A stretch of 11,900 bases of DNA from contig CAMTOW010000025.1 of assembly GCA_947074245.1 (NCBI GenBank), forward strand, positions 1 to 11,900, given 5' to 3'. Position numbers and translations under genes: made by a program. Shown here piece by piece: positions 1-7,452 of this stretch (positions are counted from its first letter, which is position 1; the number at the start of each line of letters is the position of its first letter). The DNA comes from an uncultured Bacteroidales bacterium. Lineage in GTDB: Bacteria; Bacteroidota; Bacteroidia; Bacteroidales; JAUNSR01. The notes under the pieces are model-generated. The model had not been told where the DNA came from, did not search any database, and saw only the letters and a program-made list of their open reading frames with translations.

Positions 1-750
1 CAGTTCATATTGGATCCGCTGATCATGACAATCGTTAAGATCAGCCCTTATGTGATTACCAGTTTGCTTTTCACGCGCCTCTATATTATCATTCCGAATA
101 CACGGGTGCGTTTTAAGAACGCCTTTTGGGCAGGACTCGTTGCCGGAATCGGATTTCAGGTTTTTCAATACTTCTACATCAGCGGGCAAATCTGGGTTTC
201 GAAATACAATGCCATTTACGGGAGTTTCGCCGCATTCCCCCTGCTGTTATTGTGGGTTCAGTTATCCTGGCTGATCTGTCTCTTCGGTGCGGAACTAGCG
301 TATGCATCCCAAAACATCAAGAATTTCAACTTCGAAAAAGATTCCAATAACATCAGCCGAAGATATTTCGATTTCGTTTGTCTGTTGATTGCGACTCTCA
401 TCATCAAGCGTTTTTACAAACAACAACCGCCGCTTACCGTCGAAGAGATTTCTACCAATTATCAGATACCGTCGAAACTAACGGCTCAGGTACTCGGAAA
501 ATTAAGCGATATCGGCATTATCTGCGAAGTGATGAATGAAAACGAAAAAGATCATTCCTGGCAACCCGCGATGGATATCCACCAGATCTCCGTCGGTTTG
601 GTATTAAACCGCCTCGATGAAGCCGGTTCCGAAGATTTTAAGATCGACCGGGATTACCTCTTCAGCAAAGAGTGGCAGTTATTAGTTCAAATGCGCGAAG
701 AACAGATGCAAAAAGCAAACAGCATTCTGTTGCTCGATCTACAGTCATAA
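1..750 (+). CDS. YihY/BrkB-family inner-membrane protein, C-terminal part (5' end outside window)
   Basis: The reading frame is open from the first base, so the N-terminus lies upstream; 249 residues are visible. Three hydrophobic stretches lie at about residues 14-32, 42-60 and 74-102. The pattern of Gly/Phe/Tyr-rich helices, with YGSFAAFPLLLLW followed by GAELAYA, is characteristic of the last membrane helices of the YihY/BrkB family (once called ribonuclease BN). About 140 soluble residues follow. Their middle part (about 120-215, containing LTVEEISTNYQIPSKL) reads like a winged-helix or helix-turn-helix fold, and the rest is charged. The cellular role of the family is not established. The first Met in the visible frame is internal and should not be taken as the start. 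The gene converges on thiF, with a terminator between them. Family assignment is fairly secure; function is unknown. Confidence 0.85.
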   Translation, partial: QFILDPLIMTIVKISPYVITSLLFTRLYIIIPNTRVRFKNAFWAGLVAGIGFQVFQYFYISGQIWVSKYNAIYGSFAAFPLLLLWVQLSWLICLFGAELAYASQNIKNFNFEKDSNNISRRYFDFVCLLIATLIIKRFYKQQPPLTVEEISTNYQIPSKLTAQVLGKLSDIGIICEVMNENEKDHSWQPAMDIHQISVGLVLNRLDEAGSEDFKIDRDYLFSKEWQLLVQMREEQMQKANSILLLDLQS

Positions 751-779
751 ACCGAATCATATCCTATGATATAAATAAA

Positions 780-804
780 GGGTCTTATCAAAATGATAAG
801 ACCC
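780..804. terminator. Bidirectional intrinsic terminator between yihY-like gene and thiF
   Basis: A perfect 10-bp inverted repeat (GGGTCTTATC / GATAAGACCC) has a 5-base loop at 790-794. Read on the minus strand it is followed by a T-rich tail (TTTATTTAT), and on the plus strand by TTGTTT. It can end both the thiamin operon and the convergent membrane-protein gene. The last codons and the stop codon of thiF lie inside the first arm and loop. Confidence 0.85.
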
Positions 805-1513
805 TTGTTTCATTGATGAGAAGATCGATCGTCAGCAATTGATTCCGCAACGGCTCTCCGGCTCCGGTGATTATCTTTATCACTTCCGCTGCCTGATAAG
901 TTCCGATAATTCCGGGCATCACCCCCATTACACCCTTTATTTCCGAAGACCGGGCACATAATTCCGCCTCCTCCGGGAAAAGATCCCGATAAGAAGAGCC
1001 ACCCTTGTAGTTGAATACCGCCACCTGGCCATGAAATTCGCCGATACATCCGTAAACGTAAGGCTTATCGTAACGAACCGACACATCATTCAATAAGTAA
1101 CGAGTCGGATAGTTATCGCAGCCGTCAATCAGGATATCGTAATCAGCTACAATCCGATCCGCCAAATCCGAGTTGAAATAGGCCGGAAACAGGTCGATCC
1201 GAACTGCGGGGTTCAATGCCAAAAGTCGTTCTTTGGCACACTCCACCTTCGATTTCCCGATCTGATCCGTGGTATACAATACCTGCCGCTGCAAATTGGA
1301 TATCGAAACGACGTCCGGATCGACAAGTCCGATCCGCCCCACTCCGGCTGCCGCCAGATAAAGCGCGATGGGAGAACCGAGTCCGCCCACGCCGACCAAC
1401 AAGACAGATGCGTTTCTCAAACGCATCTGTCCCTCTTCTCCGATTTCAGACAATCGGATATGCCGATCGTATCGTTCTCGATCTAATTCATAATCGCATC
1501 CCAGTCTTTCCAT
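788..1513 (-). CDS. thiF: ThiF/MoeB-type adenylyltransferase for sulfur carrier ThiS
   Basis: An E1-like (HesA/MoeB/ThiF) enzyme of 241 residues that should adenylate the C-terminal glycine of ThiS so it can be converted to a thiocarboxylate. Visible features are the N-terminal RYDRHIRL signature (residues 15-21), the nucleotide loop GVGGLGSP (41-48), VDPD (64-67), SNLQRQ (72-77), GKSK (86-89) and DGCDN (130-134). The C-terminal GVMGVMPGIIGT region (194-205) is also typical. The CxxC pairs that bind zinc in MoeB and E. coli ThiF are absent: the usual CYRC position reads SYRD, and only Cys186 remains near the position of the ThiF thiol. It is the last gene of the operon. Its ATG lies 31 bases inside the end of thiH, so translational coupling is likely. 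In this context ThiF is a better name than MoeB, although dual use cannot be excluded. Confidence 0.92.
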   Translation of the reverse strand: MERLGCDYELDRERYDRHIRLSEIGEEGQMRLRNASVLLVGVGGLGSPIALYLAAAGVGRIGLVDPDVVSISNLQRQVLYTTDQIGKSKVECAKERLLALNPAVRIDLFPAYFNSDLADRIVADYDILIDGCDNYPTRYLLNDVSVRYDKPYVYGCIGEFHGQVAVFNYKGGSSYRDLFPEEAELCARSSEIKGVMGVMPGIIGTYQAAEVIKIITGAGEPLRNQLLTIDLLINETRVLSF

Positions 1514-2598
1514 ATCGCTTCGTACCCTGCTTTTTTAATTGCCAGTTCTATTTCTTGCGGAGTGCGATCATCCGCCATCACCCACTGCTCCAAAGCCTGC
1601 GGATAAGTCACGTATCCTCCCGGCTCTGTTTTTGAACCCGCGCTCATCGAGGTTACCCCCAGCGTGCATAGATTATTTCGCATATCCGGCGACTCTCGGG
1701 TGGATAAGGCGATCTCGACGTCGTGATCGAAAAGTCGGAAAGCGAATATCACCTGAGCCAATTGCCGGTCAGACATTACCACGTTCGGTTTGAAGCCTTC
1801 TCCTTCGTGAGGTCGGATTCGCGGGAAGGAGATCGAATACCGGGTTCTCCAGTATTTCTTTTGCAGGTGTCGCAGGTGGTGTGCCATCATGGCCGCATCC
1901 GTGCGCCAGTCTTCCAAACCGATCAAAACGCCCAATCCCATTTTCCGGATACCCGCCCGGCCTAGTCTTTCGAACGTATCCAATCGATAATTGAAATCCC
2001 GCTTCTTTCCGGCAGGATGATAAATACCGTACCGCTCTTTGTGATAAGTTTCCTGATATACGTATACACCGTTCAGTCCTTCGGCAATCAGTTCCTCATA
2101 TTCATGTTGTTCGAGCGGCTGTACTTCGATTGATATGTTGGAAAAATATCTTTTCGCAATCCGAATCGCATTCTTCAGATACTCTACTCCCGCGTGTTTG
2201 GGAGACTCACCCGTTACCAAAAGAATATGATGAAAATCTCCCAATTTCTGAATGGCTTCCGCTTCCCGGACAATTTCCTCTTCGGTCAATACAACCCGTT
2301 TGATGGGATTATTATGATTGAATCCGCAATAAACGCAATGATTCGTACAAGCATTCGTCAGATACATGGGAATATACATCTGTATCGTTTTTCCGAATCG
2401 CTGCTGTGTATATATCCGGCTTTTTGCAGCCATCTGCTCTAAAAACGGTTCAGCCGCTTCCGAGATCAAAGCCAGGAAATCATCGGCATCCAACTTCGTC
2501 TTTCTTAAAGCCAGCTCCACATCCCCGGTCGTTTTCGAGGCGATCCGCTCCGAGATTTCCGACCAATCGTATTGGTCTATCTTTTCGGTAAATTTCAT
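1483..2598 (-). CDS. thiH: 2-iminoacetate synthase ThiH (radical SAM tyrosine lyase)
   Basis: A radical SAM enzyme that cleaves tyrosine to dehydroglycine (2-iminoacetate) and p-cresol, supplying the glycine-derived part of the thiazole. It has 371 residues, the normal family length. The cluster motif CTNHCVYC gives Cys84, Cys88 and Cys91 for the [4Fe-4S] cluster, followed by GFNHNNPIKR. Family-typical segments include VTGESPKHAG, YQETYHKERY, LGVLIGLEDWRTD, SFPRIRPHEG and the late LSTRESPDMRN and GVTSMSAGSKTEPGGY. Using ThiH rather than the oxygen-dependent ThiO fits an anaerobe. The ATG is 11 bases after the thiC stop, in an A/T-rich gap without a Shine-Dalgarno sequence. The 3' end overlaps thiF by 31 bases. 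Confidence 0.97.
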   Translation of the reverse strand: MKFTEKIDQYDWSEISERIASKTTGDVELALRKTKLDADDFLALISEAAEPFLEQMAAKSRIYTQQRFGKTIQMYIPMYLTNACTNHCVYCGFNHNNPIKRVVLTEEEIVREAEAIQKLGDFHHILLVTGESPKHAGVEYLKNAIRIAKRYFSNISIEVQPLEQHEYEELIAEGLNGVYVYQETYHKERYGIYHPAGKKRDFNYRLDTFERLGRAGIRKMGLGVLIGLEDWRTDAAMMAHHLRHLQKKYWRTRYSISFPRIRPHEGEGFKPNVVMSDRQLAQVIFAFRLFDHDVEIALSTRESPDMRNNLCTLGVTSMSAGSKTEPGGYVTYPQALEQWVMADDRTPQEIELAIKKAGYEAIWKDWDAIMN

Positions 2599-2609
2599 GA
2601 TTTATTTTT

Positions 2610-4298
2610 TTAATCGGCACACTCTTTCGAAAGCTTCATCGCACAGAAATTCGGTCCGCACATCGTACAGAAATCCTCATCGGTCTTGGAACCCTCTTTG
2701 TAGTATTCCATAGCCCGTTCGGGATCCAACGATAAATTGAACTGATCTTTCCATCTAAAATCAAAACGAGCTTTACTCAACGCGTAGTCGCGCAAATGAG
2801 CGCCCGGGTGTTGTTTGGCCAAATCCGCGGCATGGGCAGCGATCTTATACGTGATCACCCCGTTACGAACATCTTCCTTATTCGGCAAACCCAGATGTTC
2901 TTTCGGTGTCACATAACAAAGCATCGCGGTTCCATACCAACCGATCTGAGCGGCTCCGATCGCAGACGTGATGTGGTCGTAGCCGGGAGCGATATCCGTA
3001 GTCAGAGGTCCGAGCGTATAGAACGGCGCTTCATGACACGCTTTCAACTGACGATCCATATTCTCTCTGATCTTATGCATCGGAACGTGTCCCGGACCTT
3101 CGATGATCACCTGTACATTGTGTTTCCACGCCTTTTCCGTCAGAATCCCTAATGTATCGAGTTCGGCAAATTGAGCCTCATCGTTCGCATCGTGGATTGA
3201 TCCGGGGCGCAGACCGTCTCCCAAGGATACCGCTACGTCATACGCTTTCAATATTTCACAGATCTCATCAAAATGATCAAACAAGAAGTTTTCGCGATTA
3301 TAGGTTTTACACCATTTGGTGATGATCGATCCGCCGCGCGATACGATACCGGTCAGGCGATTCAACGAATAAGGGATATTTTCCAGCCGAACGCCAGCAT
3401 GAATCGTGAAATAATCCACCCCTTGCTCCGCCTGTTCGATCAACGTATCCCGATAGATTTCCCAGGTCAGATCTTCGATCTTTCCATTCACTTTTTCCAA
3501 AGCCTGATAGATAGGCACCGTTCCCACCGGAACCGGACAGTTTCGAATGATCCATTCTCTCGTCTCGTGGATATTATCGCCCGTAGACAGGTCCATCAAC
3601 GTGTCGCCGCCCCAACGGCAACTCCATACCGCTTTTTCTACCTCCTCTTCAATACCCGACGACATCGCCGAATTACCGATATTTGTATTGATCTTCACCA
3701 AAAAGTTTCGTCCGATAATCATCGGCTCAGCTTCGGGGTGATTCACGTTGGCAGGTATAATCGCCCGGCCGCAAGCAATCTCATTGCGTACGAATTCAGG
3801 CGTAATGTGCGATTCAAGCCCGGCTTCCTGCAAGTTCTGATTTTCACGAATAGCCACATATTCCATTTCGGGAGTAATCACTCCCTGACGCGCCAGGTAA
3901 AGCTGTGTGATCTCTTTTCCTTCCGCCGCGCGATACGGGCGATGAGTTTGAGGAAAACGGATCGAATCCAACGACGGGTCCGCCAGACGCATCCGTCCGT
4001 ACTCCGAACTGATATGATCCAGTCGTTCGATGTCCGGATTGGTATCGATCCAAGCCTGACGCATACGCGGCAGCCCTTTCCGCAAATCAATATCGAACGA
4101 AGCATCCGTATAAGGTCCGCTCGTATCATATACGCACAACGACCCGTTGGATAACTTCTTCTTTTCGCCATTCTCTATTTTCACGCTATCGGTAAGGCGA
4201 ATCCGTCGCATGGCAACTTGGATGGGAAAAAGTTTTCCCTCCACATATTCTTTTTTGGAATTCGGAAATTCCTTTCTCGTCACATTATCTAATTTCAT
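2610..4298 (-). CDS. thiC: Phosphomethylpyrimidine synthase ThiC
   Basis: A non-canonical radical SAM enzyme that rearranges aminoimidazole ribotide to HMP phosphate, the pyrimidine half of thiamin. It has 562 residues. The C-terminal cluster motif CTMCGPNFC gives Cys544, Cys547 and Cys552, diagnostic for the ThiC [4Fe-4S] cluster. Other family hallmarks are NVNHPEAEPMIIGRNF, NIGNSA, WGGDTLMDLSTG, RNCPVPVGTVPIYQALEK, FTIHAGV, SRGGSI, VSLGDGLRPG, IEGPGHVP and CYVTPKEHLGLP. The extra N-terminal domain (about the first 110 residues) seen in many bacterial ThiC proteins is present. The ATG lies 32 bases after the thiG stop. No strong ribosome-binding site is visible, which is normal for this phylum. 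Confidence 0.98.
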   Translation of the reverse strand: MKLDNVTRKEFPNSKKEYVEGKLFPIQVAMRRIRLTDSVKIENGEKKKLSNGSLCVYDTSGPYTDASFDIDLRKGLPRMRQAWIDTNPDIERLDHISSEYGRMRLADPSLDSIRFPQTHRPYRAAEGKEITQLYLARQGVITPEMEYVAIRENQNLQEAGLESHITPEFVRNEIACGRAIIPANVNHPEAEPMIIGRNFLVKINTNIGNSAMSSGIEEEVEKAVWSCRWGGDTLMDLSTGDNIHETREWIIRNCPVPVGTVPIYQALEKVNGKIEDLTWEIYRDTLIEQAEQGVDYFTIHAGVRLENIPYSLNRLTGIVSRGGSIITKWCKTYNRENFLFDHFDEICEILKAYDVAVSLGDGLRPGSIHDANDEAQFAELDTLGILTEKAWKHNVQVIIEGPGHVPMHKIRENMDRQLKACHEAPFYTLGPLTTDIAPGYDHITSAIGAAQIGWYGTAMLCYVTPKEHLGLPNKEDVRNGVITYKIAAHAADLAKQHPGAHLRDYALSKARFDFRWKDQFNLSLDPERAMEYYKEGSKTDEDFCTMCGPNFCAMKLSKECAD

Positions 4299-4330
4299 AA
4301 TCAGTCAAAGATTTTATACGTTTTATTTCA

Positions 4331-5101
4331 TCATACATTCAGAAACGCGGTCAGCGGACTGCTTGCTACCGCCTCCGCCTCTTGTCGGGGCATTCCCGCT
4401 TCAAAAGCCATACGTCCCGATTCCACGGCCATTCTGAAAGCCTTCGCCATCGCTACCGGATCGCCCGCGATCGCAACAGCCGTATTCACCAACACAGCGT
4501 CTGCTCCCAGTTCCATCGCTTCCGCCGCGTGGGATGGGGCTCCGATTCCCGCGTCCACGATTACCGGCACGTTGCTTTGCTCAATGATGATATTCAAGAA
4601 ATCACGGGTCAGCAATCCCCGGTTGCTACCGATCGGAGCACCGAGCGGCATCACCGCTGACGCACCCGCTTCTTCCAAGCGTTTACACAATACCGGATCA
4701 GCCGGAATATACGGCAGAATCACAAACCCTTCACGAGCCAGTATCTCCGTCGCTTTCAACGTTTCGATCGGATCCGGCAGCAAATAGCGAGGATCGGGAT
4801 GAATCTCCAGTTTCAACCAGTTGGTTCCAAACGCCTCACGAGCCAAACGGGCCGCGAAAACCGCTTCTTCCGCGGTACGCACACCCGACGTATTCGGCAA
4901 CAGATGAACCCGATTCACAGGGATATGCTCCAACATCGGATCATGCTCCTCATCCATCCGAATACGTTTCATGGCCACGGTAACCATTTCCGAACCCGAA
5001 GCGACGATCGCTTCTTCCATCATTTGATTCGAACTGAATTTCCCCGTACCTAAAAAAAGCCGGGAGCCGAATTCTCGTCCGGCGATCACAAGTTTCTTCA
5101 T
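4331..5101 (-). CDS. thiG: Thiazole synthase ThiG
   Basis: A TIM-barrel thiazole synthase that combines 1-deoxy-D-xylulose 5-phosphate, dehydroglycine and ThiS thiocarboxylate. From the ATG at 5101 the protein has 256 residues and begins MKKLVIAGREF, which matches the family start. Lys97 in NWLKLE is the expected Schiff-base lysine for DXP. Other typical segments are LGTGKFSS, TVAMKR, LPNTSGVRTAEEA, MPLGAPIGSNRGL and VDAGIGAPSHAAEAMELGADAV. A GTG at 5131, overlapping the thiE stop, would add 10 residues with no counterpart in the family. The ATG at 5101 has a GAAAGA stretch just upstream, so I prefer it. It follows thiE by 26 bases. Confidence 0.96.
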   Translation of the reverse strand: MKKLVIAGREFGSRLFLGTGKFSSNQMMEEAIVASGSEMVTVAMKRIRMDEEHDPMLEHIPVNRVHLLPNTSGVRTAEEAVFAARLAREAFGTNWLKLEIHPDPRYLLPDPIETLKATEILAREGFVILPYIPADPVLCKRLEEAGASAVMPLGAPIGSNRGLLTRDFLNIIIEQSNVPVIVDAGIGAPSHAAEAMELGADAVLVNTAVAIAGDPVAMAKAFRMAVESGRMAFEAGMPRQEAEAVASSPLTAFLNV

Positions 5102-5127
5102 ATATCTTTCATTTATAGATTTTACAT

Positions 5128-5745
5128 TCACATCAAACGCATGATTCTTTCCACTTCCCGTTGGGGATTCTCTTGATTAAGTATCGCCGAAGACATCGCT
5201 ATGCCCGACAGACCGACCGACAGCAACGCCGGAATATCATCATATTCGATCCCGCCGATCCCGACGATCGGGATATGAATCCCTTTCTCTCGGCAAGCAT
5301 CGAATATGTCTTCATATCCGCCGATTCCCAATAGAGAGCTCAAGTTCTTTTTCGTTTGCGTAAAGCGAAAAGGTCCCAAGCCGATGTAATCTACTCCTTT
5401 GGAAACCAAAATTTCGATATCGTCGAACGTATTGGCCGTTCCTCCGATAATCTTCTCCTGTCCCAAAAGTTTACGGGCATCCACAGGATCCATATCGTTT
5501 TTACCCAGATGAACGCCGTCGGCATCAGCCTGCAATGCGATATCCGCGTGATCATCGATTATCAATACCGCGTCGTATTCACGACACATCTTCCGAAGTT
5601 GAACGGCATTCTCCAGTAATTCTTTTTTGTCTGCGTCTTTCATTCGCAGCTGAATCCATTTGCAGCCACCTTTCAGTGCGAGTTCGGCACCTTCGAGATA
5701 ATCATACATCTCGTTGCGATGCGTTATAAATTGGAGTTGCTTCAT
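5128..5745 (-). CDS. thiE: Thiamin-phosphate synthase ThiE
   Basis: Couples HMP-PP and thiazole phosphate to thiamin phosphate. It has 205 residues from the ATG at 5745. The active-site series of the family is intact: QLRMK (32-36), a DD pair in IIDDH (64-65), ADGVHLG (75-81), GGTANT (101-106), GPFRFTQTKKN (125-134, the phosphate-binding TxTK-type loop) and VGIGGI (161-166). The frame is open 26 codons further upstream, but that part lies wholly inside the preceding gene and matches nothing in the family. The ATG forms a 4-base ATGA overlap with the preceding stop codon, which indicates translational coupling. Of the two ThiE-fold proteins in this operon, this is the one expected to be catalytic. 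Confidence 0.95.
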   Translation of the reverse strand: MKQLQFITHRNEMYDYLEGAELALKGGCKWIQLRMKDADKKELLENAVQLRKMCREYDAVLIIDDHADIALQADADGVHLGKNDMDPVDARKLLGQEKIIGGTANTFDDIEILVSKGVDYIGLGPFRFTQTKKNLSSLLGIGGYEDIFDACREKGIHIPIVGIGGIEYDDIPALLSVGLSGIAMSSAILNQENPQREVERIMRLM

Positions 5746-6347
5746 AGAGCTGTTGCTTTTATAAGTTGTTTCAAACGTCTGACTAAGGCATCCCGGTCGG
5801 AATCTTCCCGATAAGGATTCCATAAGTATCCCAAAACCGCGATACCACCGAATCCCTTTTGATGAAGATCGGGTATGTTGGCGGGACAGATCCCACCCAA
5901 TGCCACGACCCGATCATCAATCGTCCCCGACAGAGCCGCATCGAATAATTCGCCGTCCGAGAAAGCCCGATGATATCCCTGCTTGGAAATACTGTCGAAA
6001 ACCGGACTCAGAAAAAGATATCCGCTCACGCTCGGCCGCAACCGGTCGAGTTCGGCCAACGAATGACAGGACGCGCTAAATGGGATTCCCTTTCGGGTGG
6101 AAGATGAATTGCGTCTATTGAGGTGGATTCCTTTCAGCGAAAACCGTTCCTGCAATCCGTAATGATCGTGAAGAATGATTTTCGAGTGCCATTGCGAATC
6201 AACCGCGTCGATCAACTCCGACAGATCTTCTTCAGACGAACCCGGTTTCCGCAAATGGAAATATTCCAGTCCCGCTTCAAAGAGAGCATCGATCGCTTCC
6301 GCCTCATTCCTCAAGTATTCCGGATCGGATATTACGATGAGCTTCAT
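5742..6347 (-). CDS. TenI-like / degenerate ThiE-fold protein
   Basis: A 201-residue TIM-barrel protein related to ThiE and TenI. The equivalents of the ThiE motifs are changed: HLRKPG (31-36) replaces QLRxK, LHDHYG (59-64) replaces xNDR, and the pyrophosphate loop reads SPVFDSISKQGYHR (114-127) instead of PTPTK. The segments SCHSLAEL (93-100), VFDS..K.G and ALGGICPANI (149-158) resemble Bacillus TenI, the thiazole tautomerase that aromatises the ThiG product. The histidine just before VF in B. subtilis TenI appears to be proline here, so even that assignment is uncertain. A strong GGAGGA ribosome-binding site lies 6 bases upstream of the ATG, and the 3' end overlaps thiE by 4 bases. Its position between thiS and thiE/thiG supports a role in thiazole maturation or salvage. 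Automated annotation would probably call it thiamine phosphate synthase, which I doubt. Confidence 0.8.
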   Translation of the reverse strand: MKLIVISDPEYLRNEAEAIDALFEAGLEYFHLRKPGSSEEDLSELIDAVDSQWHSKIILHDHYGLQERFSLKGIHLNRRNSSSTRKGIPFSASCHSLAELDRLRPSVSGYLFLSPVFDSISKQGYHRAFSDGELFDAALSGTIDDRVVALGGICPANIPDLHQKGFGGIAVLGYLWNPYREDSDRDALVRRLKQLIKATAL

Positions 6348-6350
6348 ACG

Positions 6351-6551
6351 TTATCCTCCGCAAGCAGCCTTTATAATGATGACATCATCATTTTCCTTCA
6401 AAACCAGGGAGTCCCACTCCATTCGATTGATCACACGTTGATTTACGGCTACGGCAATACCCGGTTTCTTCATTTGAAGTTCCGTCATCAAATCGCCAAG
6501 GGTTTGAGATTCGTCGATCAACTTTTCCTGATTATTGATTCTTATTTTCAT
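6351..6551 (-). CDS. thiS: Sulfur carrier protein ThiS
   Basis: A small beta-grasp (ubiquitin-like) protein of 66 residues, the standard ThiS length. Its C-terminal glycine is adenylated by ThiF and converted to a thiocarboxylate that donates sulfur to ThiG. The key feature is the terminal Gly-Gly in KAACGG. The segments TLGDLMTEL and GIAVAVNQRVINRMEWDSLVLKEND follow the family pattern. Its start overlaps the end of thiD by 20 bases, and the next gene begins 3 bases after its stop codon. Confidence 0.96.
   Translation of the reverse strand: MKIRINNQEKLIDESQTLGDLMTELQMKKPGIAVAVNQRVINRMEWDSLVLKENDDVIIIKAACGG
6354..6359 (-). promoter_or_regulatory. Ribosome-binding site GGAGGA inside the thiS stop region
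   Basis: On the minus strand, GGAGGA is followed by TAACGT and then the ATG at 6347, an optimal 6-base spacing. The same six bases are the two final glycine codons of thiS. This is the only strong Shine-Dalgarno sequence I see in the window, and it supports the chosen start of the TenI-like gene. Confidence 0.75.
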
Positions 6552-7383
6552 GGAGTTGTTTTTTAATGTTTAAACTATGGGGAGAGAAGAAATGATTCAG
6601 AGGTCCGTGTCCCGAACCGACGAAAACCGAAGCTCCGGACAGGATCGCCTGATTGACGTATCGGTTGGCCTCGATGACGGCATCCTTCAATGAATAGCCT
6701 AAGGCCAAGTAAGCAGCTATGGCTGAAGACAATGTGCAGCCGGTCCCGTGGGTATTGGGCGTATTGATCTTTTTATTTTCAAGCAAAAGCGGTTTTTCAC
6801 CACGGATCAAAAGTAAGTCCGTCATTCTGTCCCCTTCCAGATGTCCCCCTTTCATCAACACGCCGTTACATCCCAGTTCGAGCAAGGCGTCACCCGCTCG
6901 ATAAAGATCCTGCAAAGTTTCAACTCTCATTCCGGACAACAAGGAAGCTTCGTATGTATTGGGAGTAAGTAAGGTGGCGATAGGAAACAAGCGCTTGATA
7001 TAAAGATCGAGCAGTGTATCGGCAGTGAGGGAGTCGCCGCTTGTCGCCACCATAACCGGATCGACGATGATATGACGCGAAGAATTCTCTTCGAGCAGAT
7101 CCGCGACGCGTTCCAGGACCAACCCATTGTGCAGCATGCCGAGTTTGACCGCGTCTATATGGATATCGGAACAAACCGCTTTGATCTGTTCTGCTATAAA
7201 ATCAGGAGAGATTGGAAAAATGCCCGATACGCCGGTGGTATTTTGAGCTGTGAGTGCCGTGATGACGGAGGTTCCGTAAACACCCAGGGAGGAGAATGTC
7301 TTTAAGTCAGCCTGGATTCCCGCGCCACCTCCGCTATCAGAGCCGGCGATGGTCATGGCTGTGGGATAGGTCTTTTGTTTCAT
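6532..7383 (-). CDS. thiD: Hydroxymethylpyrimidine (phosphate) kinase ThiD
   Basis: A ribokinase-family enzyme that phosphorylates HMP and HMP-P to HMP-PP for ThiE. It has 283 residues from the ATG at 7383. It shows the N-terminal TIAGSDSGGGAGIQADLK (11-28), TALTAQNT (42-49), DAVKLGML (77-84), VDPVMVATSG (107-116), LTPN (139-142) and KGGH (178-181). The anion hole NTHGTGCTLSSAIAA (210-224) includes Cys216, matching the catalytic cysteine region. The frame stays open 64 codons further upstream, but that stretch is the riboswitch, so the ATG at 7383 is the credible start. It is the first gene of the operon and the direct target of the leader RNA. It is a stand-alone ThiD, not a ThiD-ThiE fusion. 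Confidence 0.96.
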   Translation of the reverse strand: MKQKTYPTAMTIAGSDSGGGAGIQADLKTFSSLGVYGTSVITALTAQNTTGVSGIFPISPDFIAEQIKAVCSDIHIDAVKLGMLHNGLVLERVADLLEENSSRHIIVDPVMVATSGDSLTADTLLDLYIKRLFPIATLLTPNTYEASLLSGMRVETLQDLYRAGDALLELGCNGVLMKGGHLEGDRMTDLLLIRGEKPLLLENKKINTPNTHGTGCTLSSAIAAYLALGYSLKDAVIEANRYVNQAILSGASVFVGSGHGPLNHFFSPHSLNIKKQLHENKNQ

Positions 7384-7452
7384 ATTCGATACGATCTGAA
7401 TGAAACAAGAGAATACGAGATGCACGATACGCTTACACGTATCGAATCCACC
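7384..7452 (-). promoter_or_regulatory. Riboswitch expression platform, probably translational
   Basis: Two structures compete. In the first, a perfect 10-bp pairing joins ATTCGATACG (7447-7438) with CGTATCGAAT (7393-7384), whose last base abuts the thiD ATG. In the second, the bases 7535-7527 (TGAAACAAG, containing the 5' strand of P1) pair perfectly with CTTGTTTCA (7409-7401). G-C and G-U pairs extend this to 7523/7413. A third copy, CGTATCG (7431-7425), can form a local 7-bp hairpin with 7444-7438. No GC-rich hairpin followed by a U-run is present, so translational control is more likely than termination. The pairings are read directly; the switching model is inference. Confidence 0.65.

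Noticed and set aside
3273..4154. Long open frame opposite thiC on the plus strand
   Set aside because: It is antisense to a fully conserved ThiC and its translation resembles no protein family; it is a codon-composition shadow.
5102..5131. GTG start for thiG overlapping the thiE stop
   Set aside because: It adds ten residues unlike the family start. The ATG at 5101 has a purine-rich GAAAGA upstream and gives the standard N-terminus.
5746..5823. 26-residue N-terminal extension of ThiE
   Set aside because: It lies completely within the TenI-like gene and shows no similarity to ThiE; the ATGA overlap at 5742-5745 is a normal operon junction.
7387..7444. Repeated CGATACG heptamers as protein-binding operators
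   Set aside because: The same heptamer also occurs inside coding sequence and in the terminator loop near 10417. The leader copies are better explained by RNA pairing.
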